Shown piece after piece: positions 1 through 7,960 of a stretch of DNA of 37,168 nt (position 1 is the stretch's first letter; each line of letters opens with the position of its first letter). The stretch spans positions 1-37,168 of the forward strand of contig CAWJFP010000037.1 of assembly GCA_963842155.1 (NCBI GenBank). Direction: 5' to 3'. Below the pieces are notes generated by a model, which saw only the letters and a list, made by a program, of their open reading frames with translations, was not told the origin of the DNA and searched no databases. The position numbers and the translations under genes are program-made. The DNA comes from CAWJFP01 sp963842155. Its GTDB lineage: Bacteria; Pseudomonadota; Alphaproteobacteria; JACZXZ01.

Positions 1-589
1 CAAGCTCGACCACGCCCTTTTTCAAGCCCTGCAGCTCATCGCCGGCGCCCGGCAGCATGAGCACCAGAAAAAAGTCGGTCATGTCGGCGACCGCGATTTC
101 CGACTGGCCGACCCCGACCGTCTCGACCAGCACCGCGTCATAGCCCGCAGCCTCGCAGAGCAGCATGGTCTCGCGGGTTTTTGCTGCCACGCCGCCGAGG
201 GTGCCGGAAGCGGGGGAGGGGCGGATGAAGGCGTTGGCGTCGTTGGCGAGATGGGCCATCCGGGTCTTGTCGGCGAGGATCGATCCGCCGGTGCGCCGCG
301 ACGAAGGATCGACCGCGAGCACCGCAACCTTGCGACCCTGTTTGGTCAGCATGATGCCCAGCGCATCGATGGTGGTCGATTTGCCGACGCCCGGCGCGCC
401 GGTGATGCCGACACGCACCGCGTTGCCGGTCGTCGGCAAGAGCGCCTGGGTCAGCGCGGCGGCGGTGCGGCGGTGATCGGCGCGCTTGCTTTCGATCAGC
501 GTAATGGCGCGCGAAAGCAGGGCACGATCGCCGGCACGAATGCCGCGCGCCAGGCGGTCCGTATCGGAAAGCGGGATGGAAGACGCCAT
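1..589 (-). CDS. meaB: MeaB/ArgK-type GTPase, methylmalonyl-CoA mutase chaperone (3' end outside window)
   Basis: Reading leftward from the ATG at 589, about 196 residues are present and the frame runs off the window edge. A P-loop GAPGVGKST lies near residues 64-72. It is followed by VLAVDPSSRRTGGSILADK, which is characteristic of the MeaB/ArgK G3E-family GTPases, and by ETVGVGQSE near residue 160. Family members are about 330 residues, so roughly the N-terminal 60 percent is visible. MeaB proteins load and protect adenosylcobalamin-dependent methylmalonyl-CoA mutase in the cytoplasm, using GTP hydrolysis as the checkpoint. The partner mutase is not in the window. The start was chosen because it is the first Met ahead of a typical MeaB N-terminus. 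No frame break is seen. Confidence 0.93.
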   Translation of the reverse strand, partial: MASSIPLSDTDRLARGIRAGDRALLSRAITLIESKRADHRRTAAALTQALLPTTGNAVRVGITGAPGVGKSTTIDALGIMLTKQGRKVAVLAVDPSSRRTGGSILADKTRMAHLANDANAFIRPSPASGTLGGVAAKTRETMLLCEAAGYDAVLVETVGVGQSEIAVADMTDFFLVLMLPGAGDELQGLKKGVVEL

Positions 590-798
590 GATTTGTCTTC
601 GGCGAGCATGCGCCTGCCGTCAAGCATTGCGCAGGCGCAGGTGTTTACATTTTTCCATTCTCGCCCACCCGCCCAACCGGATTTTATCGCCGAATGACCC
701 TGATGTCGTCGAATTGAAGCCGCATCGGCGGGCTGTCATCCGCATGTTACCCGCACGGGGCGCCGCGGCGCTCGTCCGTCCTCAACAGGGAGACATCG

Positions 799-1009
799 AT
801 GAACTGGGATCAAGATTCAGGTCGATTGGGTGCAATTCAAGGGCAAGGTTCGGAGCAACTGGATCAAACTCACCGACGAAGATCTTACCCGCATCGGTGG
901 CCGCCGCGACGAGCTGATCCGACGCTTGCAAGCGCGTTACGGCTTTGCCAAAGCCGAAGCCGAGCACGAGATCGAGGCGTGGATGAAGGCGCAACGGCGC
1001 GCCGCGTGA
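799..1009 (+). CDS. CsbD-like small stress protein, frameshifted near the 5' end
   Basis: The ATG at 799 has a good AGGGAG ribosome-binding site and opens with MNWDQ, the usual start of CsbD-family proteins. One base too many in CAAG (811-814) then throws the frame. From 815 the other frame reads IQVDWVQFKGKVRSNWIKLT and continues to a TGA at 1007-1009, giving a product of about 69 residues if the shift is removed. CsbD-like proteins are short, hydrophilic and general-stress inducible; their biochemical role is unknown. The uncorrected frame from the ATG runs on past 1300 across the neighbouring gene and is not credible. This is either a sequencing error or a very recent null allele. Confidence 0.7.
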
Positions 1010-1046
1010 GGCCAAGCGCCGCCGCTTATCCCGGCGGCGCTCTCAC
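1006..1046. terminator. Hairpin between convergent genes, likely bidirectional terminator
   Basis: AGCGCCGCC (1015-1023) pairs perfectly with GGCGGCGCT (1033-1041) around a 9-base loop. GTGAG at 1006-1010 and CTCAC at 1042-1046 extend the stem past a 4-base bulge. It sits exactly between the stops of the convergent CsbD-like and methyltransferase genes. There is no clear T-tract on either strand, so termination is inferred from position and stem strength. Confidence 0.5.
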
Positions 1047-1050
1047 TTCC

Positions 1051-2256
1051 TCAGCGCCAAAGCGCGCGGCTCGCCAGAGCCGCGCCCTGCGCCAGCGCCT
1101 CGAGCTTGGCCCAGGCGATCATCGGGTGGACGCGGCCGCCGAGGCCGCAATCGGTCGAGGCAATGACGCGTTCGCGGCCGACGCCTTCGGCGAAGCGCAG
1201 AATGCGCTGGGCGACGAGTTCGGGGTGCTCGACCACGTTGGTGGCGTGGCTGACGACGCCGGGCAGAATGAGCTTGCCCTCGGGCAGTTTGACGTCCTGC
1301 CACACATTCCACTCGTGTTCGTGGCGGACGTTGCCGGCTTCGAATGAGTAAGCTTGGCAGTTCACCGCCAGCATTACGTCGACAATGTCCCGCATCGGGA
1401 TATCGGTCGTGTGCGGCCCGTGCCAGCTGCCCCAGCACAAGTGAAAACGGATGCGGTCTTGCGGCAGACCTCGGATGGCATGGTTGAGCGCCTCGATCCG
1501 GACCATGGTGAATTTCTGATAGCCCTCTACGGAAGGCTCGGGATTGATCATGTCCCAATTCTCGGCGATGGCGGGATCGTCGAGCTGGAGGATCAATCCG
1601 GCATCGACGATAGCCTTGTATTCCTCGCGCATGGCTTCGCCGACGGCGAACATGAATTCTTCGTCGGTCTTGTAGTAGACGTTCTTGAACCGCGCGGCGC
1701 TCGCCGGCGCGACCGATGTCATAAAGCCTTCTTCGATCCCAGATGCCTTGAGCGCGGTCTTGAAGTGCGCGATGTCGGATTTGATGGCTTCTTGCCCTTT
1801 ATAGAAGACCGGGGCGGTGCACACGGGCCAGTGTGCCATTCCGGGCCCGGTCGTTACTTCTTCTTTGTAGACCGCCATGAATCTGGTTCGGTCGCGGCGG
1901 TCGGCGAAGCCGGTGAGCACGACCTCGCCGGGGCGAGCGCGCTTCGGCGAACCTTCGTAAAGGTTGGGTCCGGCCAGGTCGAGACCGCCGAGACGATTGA
2001 AGCAGTAGCTCCACCACGCCCGGTAGTTCACCTTGTGACCCATCGACTTGCCGAATTCGCCGTCACCCGGCACCTCGATGCCGGCCTGCTTTTGCCGACG
2101 GACAACGTCGACGACGGCCGCTTGCAGCGTCTCCTGGTAGGCGCGTTCGTCGGTGGTTTCCCCGGCCTCGCGGGCGCGGTTGGCTTCAATCAGATCGTCC
2201 GGACGCGGCAGGCTCCCGGCGTGGCTCGTTAGAATATGATCGCGGCTCATTCTCAT
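1051..2256 (-). CDS. Cobalamin-independent methionine synthase II family protein (MetE C-terminal-like)
   Basis: The gene encodes 401 residues, matching the single-domain MetE-C-like proteins (YxjG/YxjH type, about 370-400 residues) that lack the N-terminal half of full MetE. The N-terminus SHAGSLPRP is the family's substrate-binding start. The zinc-site region is visible as HLCWGSWHGPH near residue 275 and as the Cys in ASTDCGLGGR near residue 375. The family transfers a methyl group to a thiol such as homocysteine, or uses another methyl donor; the real substrate of this subgroup is usually unproven. Start alternatives are the Met codons at 2256 and 2250, neither with a strong ribosome-binding site. 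The gene stands alone, converging on the CsbD-like gene. Confidence 0.88.
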   Translation of the reverse strand: MRMSRDHILTSHAGSLPRPDDLIEANRAREAGETTDERAYQETLQAAVVDVVRRQKQAGIEVPGDGEFGKSMGHKVNYRAWWSYCFNRLGGLDLAGPNLYEGSPKRARPGEVVLTGFADRRDRTRFMAVYKEEVTTGPGMAHWPVCTAPVFYKGQEAIKSDIAHFKTALKASGIEEGFMTSVAPASAARFKNVYYKTDEEFMFAVGEAMREEYKAIVDAGLILQLDDPAIAENWDMINPEPSVEGYQKFTMVRIEALNHAIRGLPQDRIRFHLCWGSWHGPHTTDIPMRDIVDVMLAVNCQAYSFEAGNVRHEHEWNVWQDVKLPEGKLILPGVVSHATNVVEHPELVAQRILRFAEGVGRERVIASTDCGLGGRVHPMIAWAKLEALAQGAALASRALWR

Positions 2257-2426
2257 TTGCTCATCGGACGACGTACGACGGATGGCGGAGGGCGAACAAG
2301 AAATCCGTCCTCGTCGTCTGTCAGTCCATCGTCTGTCCTCTCTTCTTGGATTGAAGGGAACTTCCTTCGGATCGGCGGGCGAGCCGATCTTATCGGCGAC
2401 GTATGAGGGCGTCTAAGCCCGTGTTG

Positions 2427-3110
2427 CTATTTTTTCTGCGACTTCACATAGGCAATATACCCGCGCACGTCGGCAGCGGGTTCAGAATAGGCCTTGCCCA
2501 AGGAACTCTCCATGCCAGCCGTGTAGTTTTTGGCCCAAGACGGCAGCGGATAATCGACAGCAGCAAGAAATTCCAGGGTAGCTGCAAGCCTTATGTCGGC
2601 GATTGAGGGCGTGGCGCCGCCGATGAAGGGCTTCCCGTCCATGTAGAACTTGTGGAACACGTCGAGCGGCTCGGCGATAGCCGCAATCGCTGCCTTTTGC
2701 GCCGCCGTCTTTGCCGAGGCGTCGGCATCGCTGGCGCCCACCTCGCCTGGATATTGCGGGAAGCCGAGCGCCGGGTAAGTGGCACGCGCGACCAGAGGAT
2801 ACAGCGTGCCAATGATATAAAACATGGCGCTGTCGATGGTGGCGCGCTGCTCGGCGTTCTTCGGATAGAATTTGCTGATGTCATGCTTGTTGCACAGGTA
2901 CTGCATGATGGCACAGCTCTCCCACAGGCCACCCTTCGGCAATTCTGTTGTTTCCAGCATCGGCGTCAGGTGCGCCGGATTTTTCGCCAGGAAATCTGCT
3001 GTGCGGGTCTTGCCGTAGACATCATCTTCCGTGAAATCCAGATTGGCCGCACGCATAAAGACGCGCACAGCCATGTTGTTCACACTTGGCTTCAGCACAT
3101 TCAGTTTCAT
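2427..3110 (-). CDS. Glutathione S-transferase family protein
   Basis: From the ATG at 3110, which has the ribosome-binding site AGGGGAGGGACGCT just upstream, 227 residues are encoded. A longer in-frame start at 3155 exists but adds a 15-residue stretch without homology signs. The N-terminal half is a thioredoxin-fold GST domain: MKLNVLKPSVNNMAVRVFMR at residues 1-20, then the cis-Pro region HLTPML and the glutathione-binding motif ESCAIMQYL near residues 63-71. The all-helical C-terminal domain follows and contains the conserved N-capping motif PSIADIRLAATLEF near residue 170. Such proteins conjugate or reduce electrophiles with glutathione in the cytoplasm; substrate unknown. The gene stands alone. 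Confidence 0.88.
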   Translation of the reverse strand: MKLNVLKPSVNNMAVRVFMRAANLDFTEDDVYGKTRTADFLAKNPAHLTPMLETTELPKGGLWESCAIMQYLCNKHDISKFYPKNAEQRATIDSAMFYIIGTLYPLVARATYPALGFPQYPGEVGASDADASAKTAAQKAAIAAIAEPLDVFHKFYMDGKPFIGGATPSIADIRLAATLEFLAAVDYPLPSWAKNYTAGMESSLGKAYSEPAADVRGYIAYVKSQKK

Positions 3111-3357
3111 AGCGTCCCTCCCCTTTGTGTTTCTCATGCCATCAGCTGCGCTCAATGGCGGTTCTTCGGCGACCTATCGGTGGAGAGCATCGCAATTCCC
3201 CCCATGGGCGCCATCCGTCGCACTACTCTAGAGCATCTTTGCGGCTCGTGAAATGCGGAGTCCTGCCCACACTAGGTGGACGACCGGCGCGATGGGCAGA
3301 GACCGGCCGATCACGACGGTCAGCCCGTGGCGAGGTGCCATCGCGCCCGGGGATCCT

Positions 3358-4239
3358 TCATCGCTGCGGCTTGGCCTTTGTCACCACATCGGCGATGAAG
3401 CGTGGCAGCGCAAAGGCGGCGGCGTGGACCTCCGGCGTCCAATATTTGGTCGGAAAGCTGCCGGTCTTGCGATAACGCGCGGCAAGCGTTTTAAGCGCGG
3501 TCTGGCGCAGCCGCCGTTCGTCGGTCGCCCAGCCCATCGCCATGTGGCCACCGACATAGGTCGGAATGGCGGCGACGTAGCAGGCGCCGTCCGCGAATAG
3601 CCTCCGAAACTTTGTAATGCTTGAGAGGAGCTCGCGCGGCTGGAAGAACGGCACGCCGTTCTGCGTGACCAGCACGCCGCCCTTGTTCATGCAGCGTTTG
3701 CAGGCCGCGTAGAACTTTTGGCTGAACAGGACCTTTCCCGGCCCCTGCGGATCGGTAGAGTCGACGATGATGACGTCGAAACGCCGCTCGGTCCGGGCGG
3801 CGAATTTCATACCGTCATCGATCACGCTCTCGAAGCGCTTGTCGGCGAACACCGGCTTGGTGAATTCCGGGAAATGCTCCTTGGCGAACGCAATGACCGC
3901 AGGGTCGATCTCGACCTGGGTGAGGCGCTTGACGCTGTTGTGCTTGAGCACCTCCTCGGCGATGCCGCAGTCGCCGCCGCCGATGATCAGCACTTCGCGC
4001 GCATTGCCGTGGGCAAAAAGCGGCACGTGCGACATCATCTCCTGATAGATGAATTCGTCGCGCTTGGTGATCTGGGTTGCGCCGTCGAGCATCAGCATCT
4101 TGCCGAAGAACGGCTGCTCGAACAGCACGAGATGCTGGTGCCCGGTTTGCGTTTCATGGAGCACCTTGTCGACCCGGTAGCTCATGCGAAAGCCGAGGTC
4201 GTCGAATAGCGTCTCGGCAATCCAGCGCTGTTCGGCCAT
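3358..4239 (-). CDS. speE: Polyamine aminopropyltransferase (spermidine synthase)
   Basis: The 293-residue product has the full length of bacterial spermidine synthase. It shows the SAM-like nucleotide-binding motif LIIGGGDCGIAEEVLKH near residues 85-100, the acidic residue of VEIDP that contacts decarboxylated SAM, and the catalytic loop VDSTDPQGPG near residues 157-167. The QNGVPFFQ and YVGGHMAMGWA segments are also typical. The enzyme moves the aminopropyl group of decarboxylated SAM onto putrescine. SpeD, which makes that donor, lies 84 bases upstream on the same strand. An intrinsic terminator sits between the two, so speE may depend on readthrough or its own promoter. A ribosome-binding site AGAGGG precedes the ATG at 4239. 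Confidence 0.95.
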   Translation of the reverse strand: MAEQRWIAETLFDDLGFRMSYRVDKVLHETQTGHQHLVLFEQPFFGKMLMLDGATQITKRDEFIYQEMMSHVPLFAHGNAREVLIIGGGDCGIAEEVLKHNSVKRLTQVEIDPAVIAFAKEHFPEFTKPVFADKRFESVIDDGMKFAARTERRFDVIIVDSTDPQGPGKVLFSQKFYAACKRCMNKGGVLVTQNGVPFFQPRELLSSITKFRRLFADGACYVAAIPTYVGGHMAMGWATDERRLRQTALKTLAARYRKTGSFPTKYWTPEVHAAAFALPRFIADVVTKAKPQR

Positions 4240-4263
4240 GACACCCTCTGGTGCGTGTTTGCA

Positions 4264-4295
4264 GAAAGAAAAACGGCCGGGATCTGGCCCGGCCG
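4264..4295 (-). terminator. Intrinsic terminator between speD and speE
   Basis: On the minus strand CGGCCGGG and CCCGGCCG form a perfect 8-bp GC stem (4288-4295 with 4274-4281), followed directly by the T-rich run TTTTTCTTTC (4273-4264). This is a textbook rho-independent terminator. It ends transcription of speD about 25 bases before the speE start codon. Confidence 0.85.
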
Positions 4296-4322
4296 CTCAA
4301 GCCCGATAGGCGGTAGCCTCGC

Positions 4323-4808
4323 TCAGGCACCCTGTCCGCGCAAGATTTCGTTGACGCCGACGCGCTTCGCGGAAAACGCCTCGCGTAACACCGGAATGCA
4401 CTTGTCGGGATCGGCTGAGCCGCACATGAAAACATCGAGCGCGGCATAGCCCGCCTCCGGCCAAGTGTGGATGGAGATGTGGCTCTCCGCCAGCACGGCC
4501 ACGCCGGATACGCCGTTCGGCTGGAAATGATGGACGTGCATGTGCAAAAGCGTGGCGCGCGCGGCCTCGACGCAGCGGCGCAGCGTCGTCTCGATGTGCT
4601 CGATGTCGTCGAGCCGTTCCGCGCCGTGCAGATCGACGATCAGATGCACGCCGGCGCAACGCACCCCGTTGCGAACCGCGAAATGATCTGGACGGTCCTC
4701 CGCCGGCGCCGGAGCGGCCACTTTGAGTTTGGTCTTCCTGTCTTCCTTTCGGGCGGTACCTGGGATCCCCAAGCCCTTCACCGATCGCAAGAGGGCGTTT
4801 TGGCTCAT
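4323..4808 (-). CDS. speD: S-adenosylmethionine decarboxylase proenzyme
   Basis: From the ATG at 4808, which has the ribosome-binding site GGGGAGGACGGC, 161 residues are encoded. A Met at 4892 is in frame but has a poor context. The self-cleavage site is plain: LAESHISIHTWPE, with cleavage expected between Glu108 and Ser109 so that Ser109 becomes the pyruvoyl cofactor. The conserved catalytic Cys lies in FMCGSADP downstream. The protein decarboxylates SAM to supply the aminopropyl donor for SpeE. The N-terminal 40 residues are polar and longer than in the shortest prokaryotic SpeD forms (about 120-130 residues), as in other alphaproteobacteria. It ends just before the terminator that separates it from speE. 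Confidence 0.95.
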   Translation of the reverse strand: MSQNALLRSVKGLGIPGTARKEDRKTKLKVAAPAPAEDRPDHFAVRNGVRCAGVHLIVDLHGAERLDDIEHIETTLRRCVEAARATLLHMHVHHFQPNGVSGVAVLAESHISIHTWPEAGYAALDVFMCGSADPDKCIPVLREAFSAKRVGVNEILRGQGA

Positions 4809-5126
4809 GCCGTCCTCCCCAACCAGAGATAAGAACCCGAGATGCCGGCAAGCCGGCGCCACGGAAAGCGAATGCCGCCCGATCGTGTCCACATGGACTG
4901 ATCAATAGCGGCAAAGTCCCCAAATAAATGCAAACAGCGGCGAGTCAAGTGGATTCTGCAAGGAAACATTTAAAGCTTCGTCTCGTTCCACGTCGACTGC
5001 GCGGTGAGGAGGCGGCAACGGCGCCGCGCACCACTACGCGCGCCGCGCCGGATCGCCGATCGCGCGATCGGCGGCCGCCTACGACTTCCGGCCTGCCGAT
5101 CGTGCTCCGATCGACACTTGCGATGC
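4809..5126. other. Intergenic region upstream of speD, contains a 20-bp perfect palindrome
   Basis: No gene is seen in these 318 bases. CGCCGATCGC / GCGATCGGCG at 5054-5073 is a perfect 20-base palindrome lying downstream of the DUF2336 gene stop and upstream of speD. It has no T-tract, so it could be a weak terminator, a protein-binding site, or a product of GATCG-rich composition. Further short GC-rich inverted stretches surround it. The 5' leader of speD must start within this region. Confidence 0.45.
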
Positions 5127-6098
5127 TTAGAGGTTGACGGCCACAGCCGGCGAGATCGTCGACTGCGCCGGTTTCTTTAGCCGGGTGCGGAAAAAATCGA
5201 GCACGCGGCGGGCGGTCACGGCCTGCAAACGCTCGAAGCTCAACAGCGCGTGATCGAGGTCCGTCGCCGACATGCCGCGGTCGGCGGCCCGCAGTAGCAG
5301 GATGGCCTTGGTCGTCGATGACGACAGGCCCGCCACCTTGGCGAGGATGAGAATAATCTCGGCGGTCGGATCGAGCAGCGCCCGCTCGACGAGGTCGATC
5401 GGCGTGTCGCACAGGATCGACAGCGCTAGCGCGGTTTCCTCGAATTTGCGGTCGCGCGCATAGCGATAGACCTCGGCTTCGCTGATGCGGCCAAGGCGAT
5501 CGAGGTTCTGTGCACCCGCCGGCACGGTGGAACGCGCGTGAGGGGTAGGGCTGCGCAGTCCGATCGCGGTTGCCAGGTCTTCATCGTCGGCGGCGCGCTC
5601 GACGAGCATGCGGAAGCCGGTTTCGGAAAAACGGCCGCCGGCGTTGTTGACGAGCGCACGAAGGACCTTGCGGTCGCCACGTTCGATCAGCACGTCGGTC
5701 ACGCTTTCGCTCAGCGATCGGCGCAGGGCGATGGCCAAGAGGTGTCGGTGGCTCTTGCTACCGGCGTTGGCGCGAAGGGCGGAATCTTGCAGCCGTTCCG
5801 ACTGGCCGAGAATGGGCCTCGCAACTTCGATCTCGTCATCGAACGCCAGCATGTGCGTCAGGCTCGATGGCGCGTTTGCGATCGGCGCCAGCCGCTGCGC
5901 CAGCTTGGCGCGTGCGTCGGCGCCGACGGAGCCGGCGAGCCGCACCATGACGTCATCGAATACGCCGACCTGTTCTTCGGAATAGCGCGCCGCCTCGCTG
6001 ACGAACAGCTCGGTGATGCGCGCGAGCATCTCGACGCGGCGCGCGGCATCGGAGGTCAGGGCGGCTTCGAGCTCGGCGATGAGGGGGAGGGCTTGCAT
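5127..6098 (-). CDS. DUF2336 domain-containing protein
   Basis: The product is 323 residues, mostly alpha-helical and rich in Ala, Arg and Leu, with no signal peptide or membrane segment. The pattern of short helical repeats and the segment VSEAARYSEEQVGVFDDVMV match DUF2336, a family found almost only in Alphaproteobacteria and often in Bradyrhizobium relatives. Its function is not established. The C-terminus RVLDFFRTRLKKPAQ is basic. The first Met, at 6098, is used; an AGGAGG-like site is not evident. Neighbours give no functional link: the polyamine genes lie downstream on the same strand beyond a 300-base gap. Confidence 0.8.
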   Translation of the reverse strand: MQALPLIAELEAALTSDAARRVEMLARITELFVSEAARYSEEQVGVFDDVMVRLAGSVGADARAKLAQRLAPIANAPSSLTHMLAFDDEIEVARPILGQSERLQDSALRANAGSKSHRHLLAIALRRSLSESVTDVLIERGDRKVLRALVNNAGGRFSETGFRMLVERAADDEDLATAIGLRSPTPHARSTVPAGAQNLDRLGRISEAEVYRYARDRKFEETALALSILCDTPIDLVERALLDPTAEIILILAKVAGLSSSTTKAILLLRAADRGMSATDLDHALLSFERLQAVTARRVLDFFRTRLKKPAQSTISPAVAVNL

Positions 6099-6770
6099 GA
6101 TGCTACTGGCGCCGCCACACCATTAAGACGCCTGCAACAATGCCGCGAGAACGGTGAACAAAGCCTTGCGGCGAGCCTAAAGGGCGAGCAGCTGGCGGCT
6201 TTAAGAACTCATGGGTGAATGACGCGACATCCTGCGCAACACCGCCGCTTCGGCTTGGCGCAGCCGCGGGCTACTTTCGTGAGGCGTTCCGGGGCCTTCC
6301 GCTGTCAAAAACACCCATCCGGTTTTGCACACCGGTGCCGTAAAACCGGTCGGCGCGCTTGGCTGAGGTTCTTGTTGCACAGAATCCTACTCGCGTTCGC
6401 GGCCATCGCTCAGTTCAATCCCGCCTGAAATCTGAGTTCTTCACGGACGACTACTTGGTTTCTGTCGGGCGCAAAAAAGCCTCACGGAACAATACCAAGT
6501 AACGCTAGACGCTACTGAGCGATACGGTCGCGTTAGAATTTCAAGACCGGTGCCTTAAACCACTCGGCCACCCTTCCATCGCAGCAACATCAAACACTTA
6601 GCACAGGGCAGGGGAGAACAAAAAGCGGACAATTGGCACCGCGCGAAAGCAGAGACGGCGGCGAGCCTGCCGATGTTCCGTGATGCCTACGTACGCCGCC
6701 ACTGCATAATCCTCGATCCGATAACCACGTTGGTAGCGTAAGTTTCGAGCAGCATGGAAAGGTGTGGAGC
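6099..6770. other. Gene-free spacer with hairpin and tRNA fragment
   Basis: I see no credible protein gene here. CCGGTTTT (6319-6326) and AAAACCGG (6342-6349) form an 8-bp inverted repeat around 15 bases. A tRNA-Ser 5' half lies at 6539-6577 (listed separately). The stretch 6420-6540 is less GC-rich than the flanking genes. This is the left edge of the scarred 6.5-8.5 kb segment. Confidence 0.5.
6539..6577 (-). pseudogene. 5' half of a tRNA-Ser (anticodon UGA), broken after the anticodon loop
   Basis: On the minus strand the sequence begins with the acceptor strand GGAAGGG, then TGGCCGAGTGGTTTAAGGC (class II D-arm), then CCGGT and the anticodon loop CTTGAAA. This is the standard 5' half of a tRNA-Ser(UGA). 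The expected 3' anticodon stem ACCGG is missing and unrelated sequence (TTCTAACG) follows. No variable arm, T-arm or 3' acceptor is found nearby, so it is not a functional tRNA. It is best read as a remnant of recombination at a tRNA target. Confidence 0.75.
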
Positions 6771-7433
6771 ATGAGAATTATAGTCATCGGCGCCACTGGC
6801 ACTATTGGGGGCGAGGTCGTGAAGGCGCTCGCTCTGAAGATGCATGATGTTGTCCGCGCGTCGCGCAACGGCGACGTGAAGGTCAATCTCGACGACCCGA
6901 CGACCATCCGTGCCATGTTCGAGAAAGTCCGCGACGTCGACGCGGTGATCTCGTGTGCCGGTAGAGCGGCCTTCAAGCCCTTCGCCGACCTGACGGACGC
7001 CGACTATGAGCTTGGACTTCGTTCCAAGCTGATGGGACAGGTCTCGCTTGCCCGCATGGCGAAGGATCACCTCCGTGACGGAGGCTCGATCACGTTGACC
7101 ACTGGGGTACTCGCGATGCATCCGATGCCGGGAAGCGCATCCGTCTCGATGGTCAACGCCGGCCTCGAGGGTTTCGTGCGCGCCGCTGCGCTCGAGATGC
7201 CGCGCAAGATCCGCATCAATGCCGTCAGCCCCCCATGGGTGAAAGAAACGATGGTGAAATTCGGCATGGACCCGACGCCGGGTCTCGCTTCGGCCACCGT
7301 CGCGAAGGCCTACGTCGCCGCAGTAGAGGGTTCACACCAAGGCAGGATCCTCGACCCAGGGTCAAGAGCTGACCACTTCCCTACCGCGGAGCGGTTTAGT
7401 GCAACATTGTTTTCCCGACCTATCGCAGGATGA
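6771..7433 (+). CDS. Short-chain dehydrogenase/reductase, small subtype
   Basis: The start is ATG 6771, with AAGGTG 9 bases upstream; the product is 220 residues. The nucleotide-binding motif GATGTIG is at residues 7-13 and the VISCAGRAAF strand-4 motif near residue 63. At the usual YxxxK catalytic position the protein has PGSASVSMVNAGLEGFVRAA, so the Tyr and Lys are absent, as in a known group of short (about 200-residue) SDR proteins. The last 20 or so residues after QGRILDPG do not look like the family, suggesting the original 3' end was replaced when the downstream debris arrived. Substrate unknown. The neighbours are remnants, so it may be passenger cargo. Confidence 0.75.
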   Translation: MRIIVIGATGTIGGEVVKALALKMHDVVRASRNGDVKVNLDDPTTIRAMFEKVRDVDAVISCAGRAAFKPFADLTDADYELGLRSKLMGQVSLARMAKDHLRDGGSITLTTGVLAMHPMPGSASVSMVNAGLEGFVRAAALEMPRKIRINAVSPPWVKETMVKFGMDPTPGLASATVAKAYVAAVEGSHQGRILDPGSRADHFPTAERFSATLFSRPIAG

Positions 7434-7441
7434 AGGAATAG

Positions 7442-7610
7442 TTACGCAACCAGAGACCCTCCTGAAAACGGACAATCGTTGGTGATCTCGATGCCGGTGC
7501 GCTGGCTCGGCAGACCCGCAGTGGTGTCACCGGTGTCGCCGTCGAAGAAGAGCTCGGAGTCCTGGTGCAGGTAGAAAAGACTGATCGAGCTGTCGAAACC
7601 GGCGCGGCCA
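7442..7610 (-). pseudogene. Fragment of a TonB-dependent outer-membrane receptor
   Basis: A minus-strand frame ending in TAA at 7444-7442 reads SLFYLHQDSELFFDGDTGD followed by TTAGLPSQRTGIEI. This pattern of beta-strand and loop is typical of the barrel of TonB-dependent receptors. Only about 50 residues are recognisable. There is no start codon or plug domain upstream, and the last dozen residues before the stop are not receptor-like. It is a small internal piece of a gene of about 700 codons, left behind by rearrangement. Confidence 0.6.
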
Positions 7611-7634
7611 CGGGGGCAGCGCCTGCGTGGGTTG

Positions 7635-7960
7635 TCAATCCTCTAGCACTTTCACCACGTCAGACGTTTCCCAAAGCTTGTCCGTGACACCAGCGGCCAT
7701 CACCGGGGTGACCTTCAAGGTTTGATGGATGCGCACGAAATTGTAGTGCATGAAGTAGATCGCCATCATGTGAGCGTGGTTTGCAGTCTTCTTTGAGAAC
7801 GCATTGGTGAGGCGCGTCATGCACCGATTGCCCATCCGCATTGAAAAATTTTGGCGCTCGGCAAAGCTGGTCGAAACGTGCTTGGGGTCGGGATTGGCTT
7901 CGACGCGATGCTTTACCGCGCCGATACATTCTGCCGGACTATAGCGGCGTTGACCCTCGG
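7635..7960 (-). mobile_element. C-terminal fragment of a DDE transposase (IS1-like)
   Basis: About 105 residues in the minus strand match the C-terminal end of a widespread rhizobial IS transposase: the segments RYSPAECIGA, NPDPKHVSTSFAERQN, RLTNAFSKK, MHYNFVRIHQTLKVTP and MAAGVTDKLWE occur in order up to the stop at 7635. The N-terminal catalytic Asp region is missing. The frame stays open upstream to about 8048 but that part is not transposase-like. No terminal inverted repeats or target duplications are evident. It is a dead remnant. Confidence 0.72.

Noticed and set aside
799..1347. A 182-codon plus-strand frame starting at the CsbD ATG
   Set aside because: Beyond the first five codons it matches nothing and overlaps the antisense of the methyltransferase gene; it is an artefact of the frameshift.
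2257..2426. Possible SAM riboswitch upstream of the MetE-like gene
   Set aside because: No SAM-I or SAM-II consensus segments or matching pseudoknot could be found by eye.
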